Source: Corynebacterium sp. HMSC29G08 (GTDB lineage Bacteria > Actinomycetota > Actinomycetes > Mycobacteriales > Mycobacteriaceae). From it: a stretch of 64,000 bases of DNA. The DNA lies in NCBI RefSeq assembly GCF_001806875.1, contig NZ_KV786241.1, forward strand, positions 1 through 64,000. Direction: 5' to 3'. Under the pieces are notes generated by a model. The model saw only the letters and a list, made by a program, of their open reading frames with translations, did not search any database and had not been told where the DNA came from. Made by a program: the position numbers and the translations under genes. Shown here piece by piece: positions 63,663 to 64,000 of the stretch; the first letter of the stretch is position 1, and the number at the start of each line of letters is the position of its first letter.

Positions 63663-64000
63663 TTGGCACCTATGGTTGCAACTTCTTCACCGCTGACTGT
63701 CGGGTTTGATATCGGCGGAACGAACGCTCGCGCGGCTGTGGTGGATGCTAACGGCAGCGTGATCACGGTGCGCTCTGAGGCCACCCCGGATAGTGGCGAG
63801 GGCCTGACCCGGGCGATCGTGGACATGGTGGGACAGCTGCGGACTGAGCACGACATCAGTGCAGTGGGCGTGGCAATCGCCGGCTTTTTGGATCCTGAGT
63901 GCGAGGTCGTCCGGTTCGCGCCGCACTTGGCGTGGCGTAATGATGCGCCGGTGCGCAAAGAGCTGGAAGCCGCCATTGGTCTGCCGGTGCGTCTTGAACA
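63663..64000 (+). CDS. glk: ROK-family glucokinase, 5' part
   Basis: The window cuts this gene; 112 codons are present. The TTG at 63663 is chosen as GGGGGAG lies eight bases before it, with an ATG nine bases later as the alternative. The ATP-binding FDIGGTNARAAVVDA motif and the AIAGFLDPECEVVRFAPHL segment match ROK glucokinases. It would phosphorylate glucose from ATP or polyphosphate. In corynebacteria glk follows pimB', as here. Confidence 0.9.
   Translation, partial: MAPMVATSSPLTVGFDIGGTNARAAVVDANGSVITVRSEATPDSGEGLTRAIVDMVGQLRTEHDISAVGVAIAGFLDPECEVVRFAPHLAWRNDAPVRKELEAAIGLPVRLE

Overview
The window is a stretch of an actinobacterial chromosome, almost certainly a Corynebacterium. The evidence is the gene content and order rather than any marker sequence: ctaE-qcrCAB (bc1-aa3 supercomplex with a diheme QcrC), ctaCF, an LtsA-type asparagine synthetase, NlpC/P60 hydrolases, a PimB'-like mannosyltransferase and a ROK glucokinase lie together, with glnA1, glnA2-glnE, lipA/lipB and a three-lipoyl-domain E2 further along. 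The DNA is GC-rich, starts are often GTG or TTG, and mycolate-type cell-envelope genes are present. The species cannot be read from the sequence.

Layout. 0.2-3.1 kb: tRNA-Val and a minus-strand pair that looks like a secreted, glycine-rich membrane-active effector with a membrane partner. 3.1-8.1 kb: SURF1, low-molecular-weight phosphatase, HAD phosphatase, then Nif3-like, zinc-ribbon and RNase HI/phosphatase genes. 8.3-8.7 kb: RNase P RNA. 8.7-13.2 kb: RNB nuclease, degenerate galactokinase-like protein and a CYTH-CHAD protein. 13.2-14.6 kb: a DUF559-like gene flanked by 72-bp direct repeats. 14.6-21.9 kb: glnA2-glnE, thrC and a trypsin-like protease. 21.9-30.5 kb: small envelope proteins, Nudix, a shortened VIT transporter, cdd/deoA, an Abi/HEPN defence protein and two transporters. 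30.5-32.3 kb: an accessory island with a broken PIN gene, a two-gene small-peptide operon not previously obvious, and a glnA2-type pseudogene beside glnA1.

32.4-43.9 kb: glnA1 and a lipoate-centred minus-strand block. The E2 acyltransferase gene lies upstream of gcvP-gcvT-gcvH, then lipB and lipA, so the lipoyl-carrying proteins and the enzymes that make and attach lipoate sit together. 44.4-44.8 kb is a regular tandem repeat array. 44.8-53.3 kb holds pepA, ilvE, an isolated cobT, a DUF3043 protein, an A-type Fe-S carrier, a flavin monooxygenase and ltsA. 53.7-60.0 kb encodes the terminal respiratory branch (ctaCF, ctaE-qcrCAB). 60.4-64 kb holds a c-di-AMP-type riboswitch, two NlpC/P60 hydrolases, pimB' and the start of glk.

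The most unusual material is not metabolic. It comprises a family of repeats built on TGCTAGCA palindromes with fixed 30- and 75-bp spacing (three loci), a short TTTTGCTTATCGACGCC-like motif scattered in and between genes, a candidate bacteriocin/immunity operon, and a candidate secreted membrane toxin/immunity pair. All functional statements rest on reading the sequence; no database search was run.
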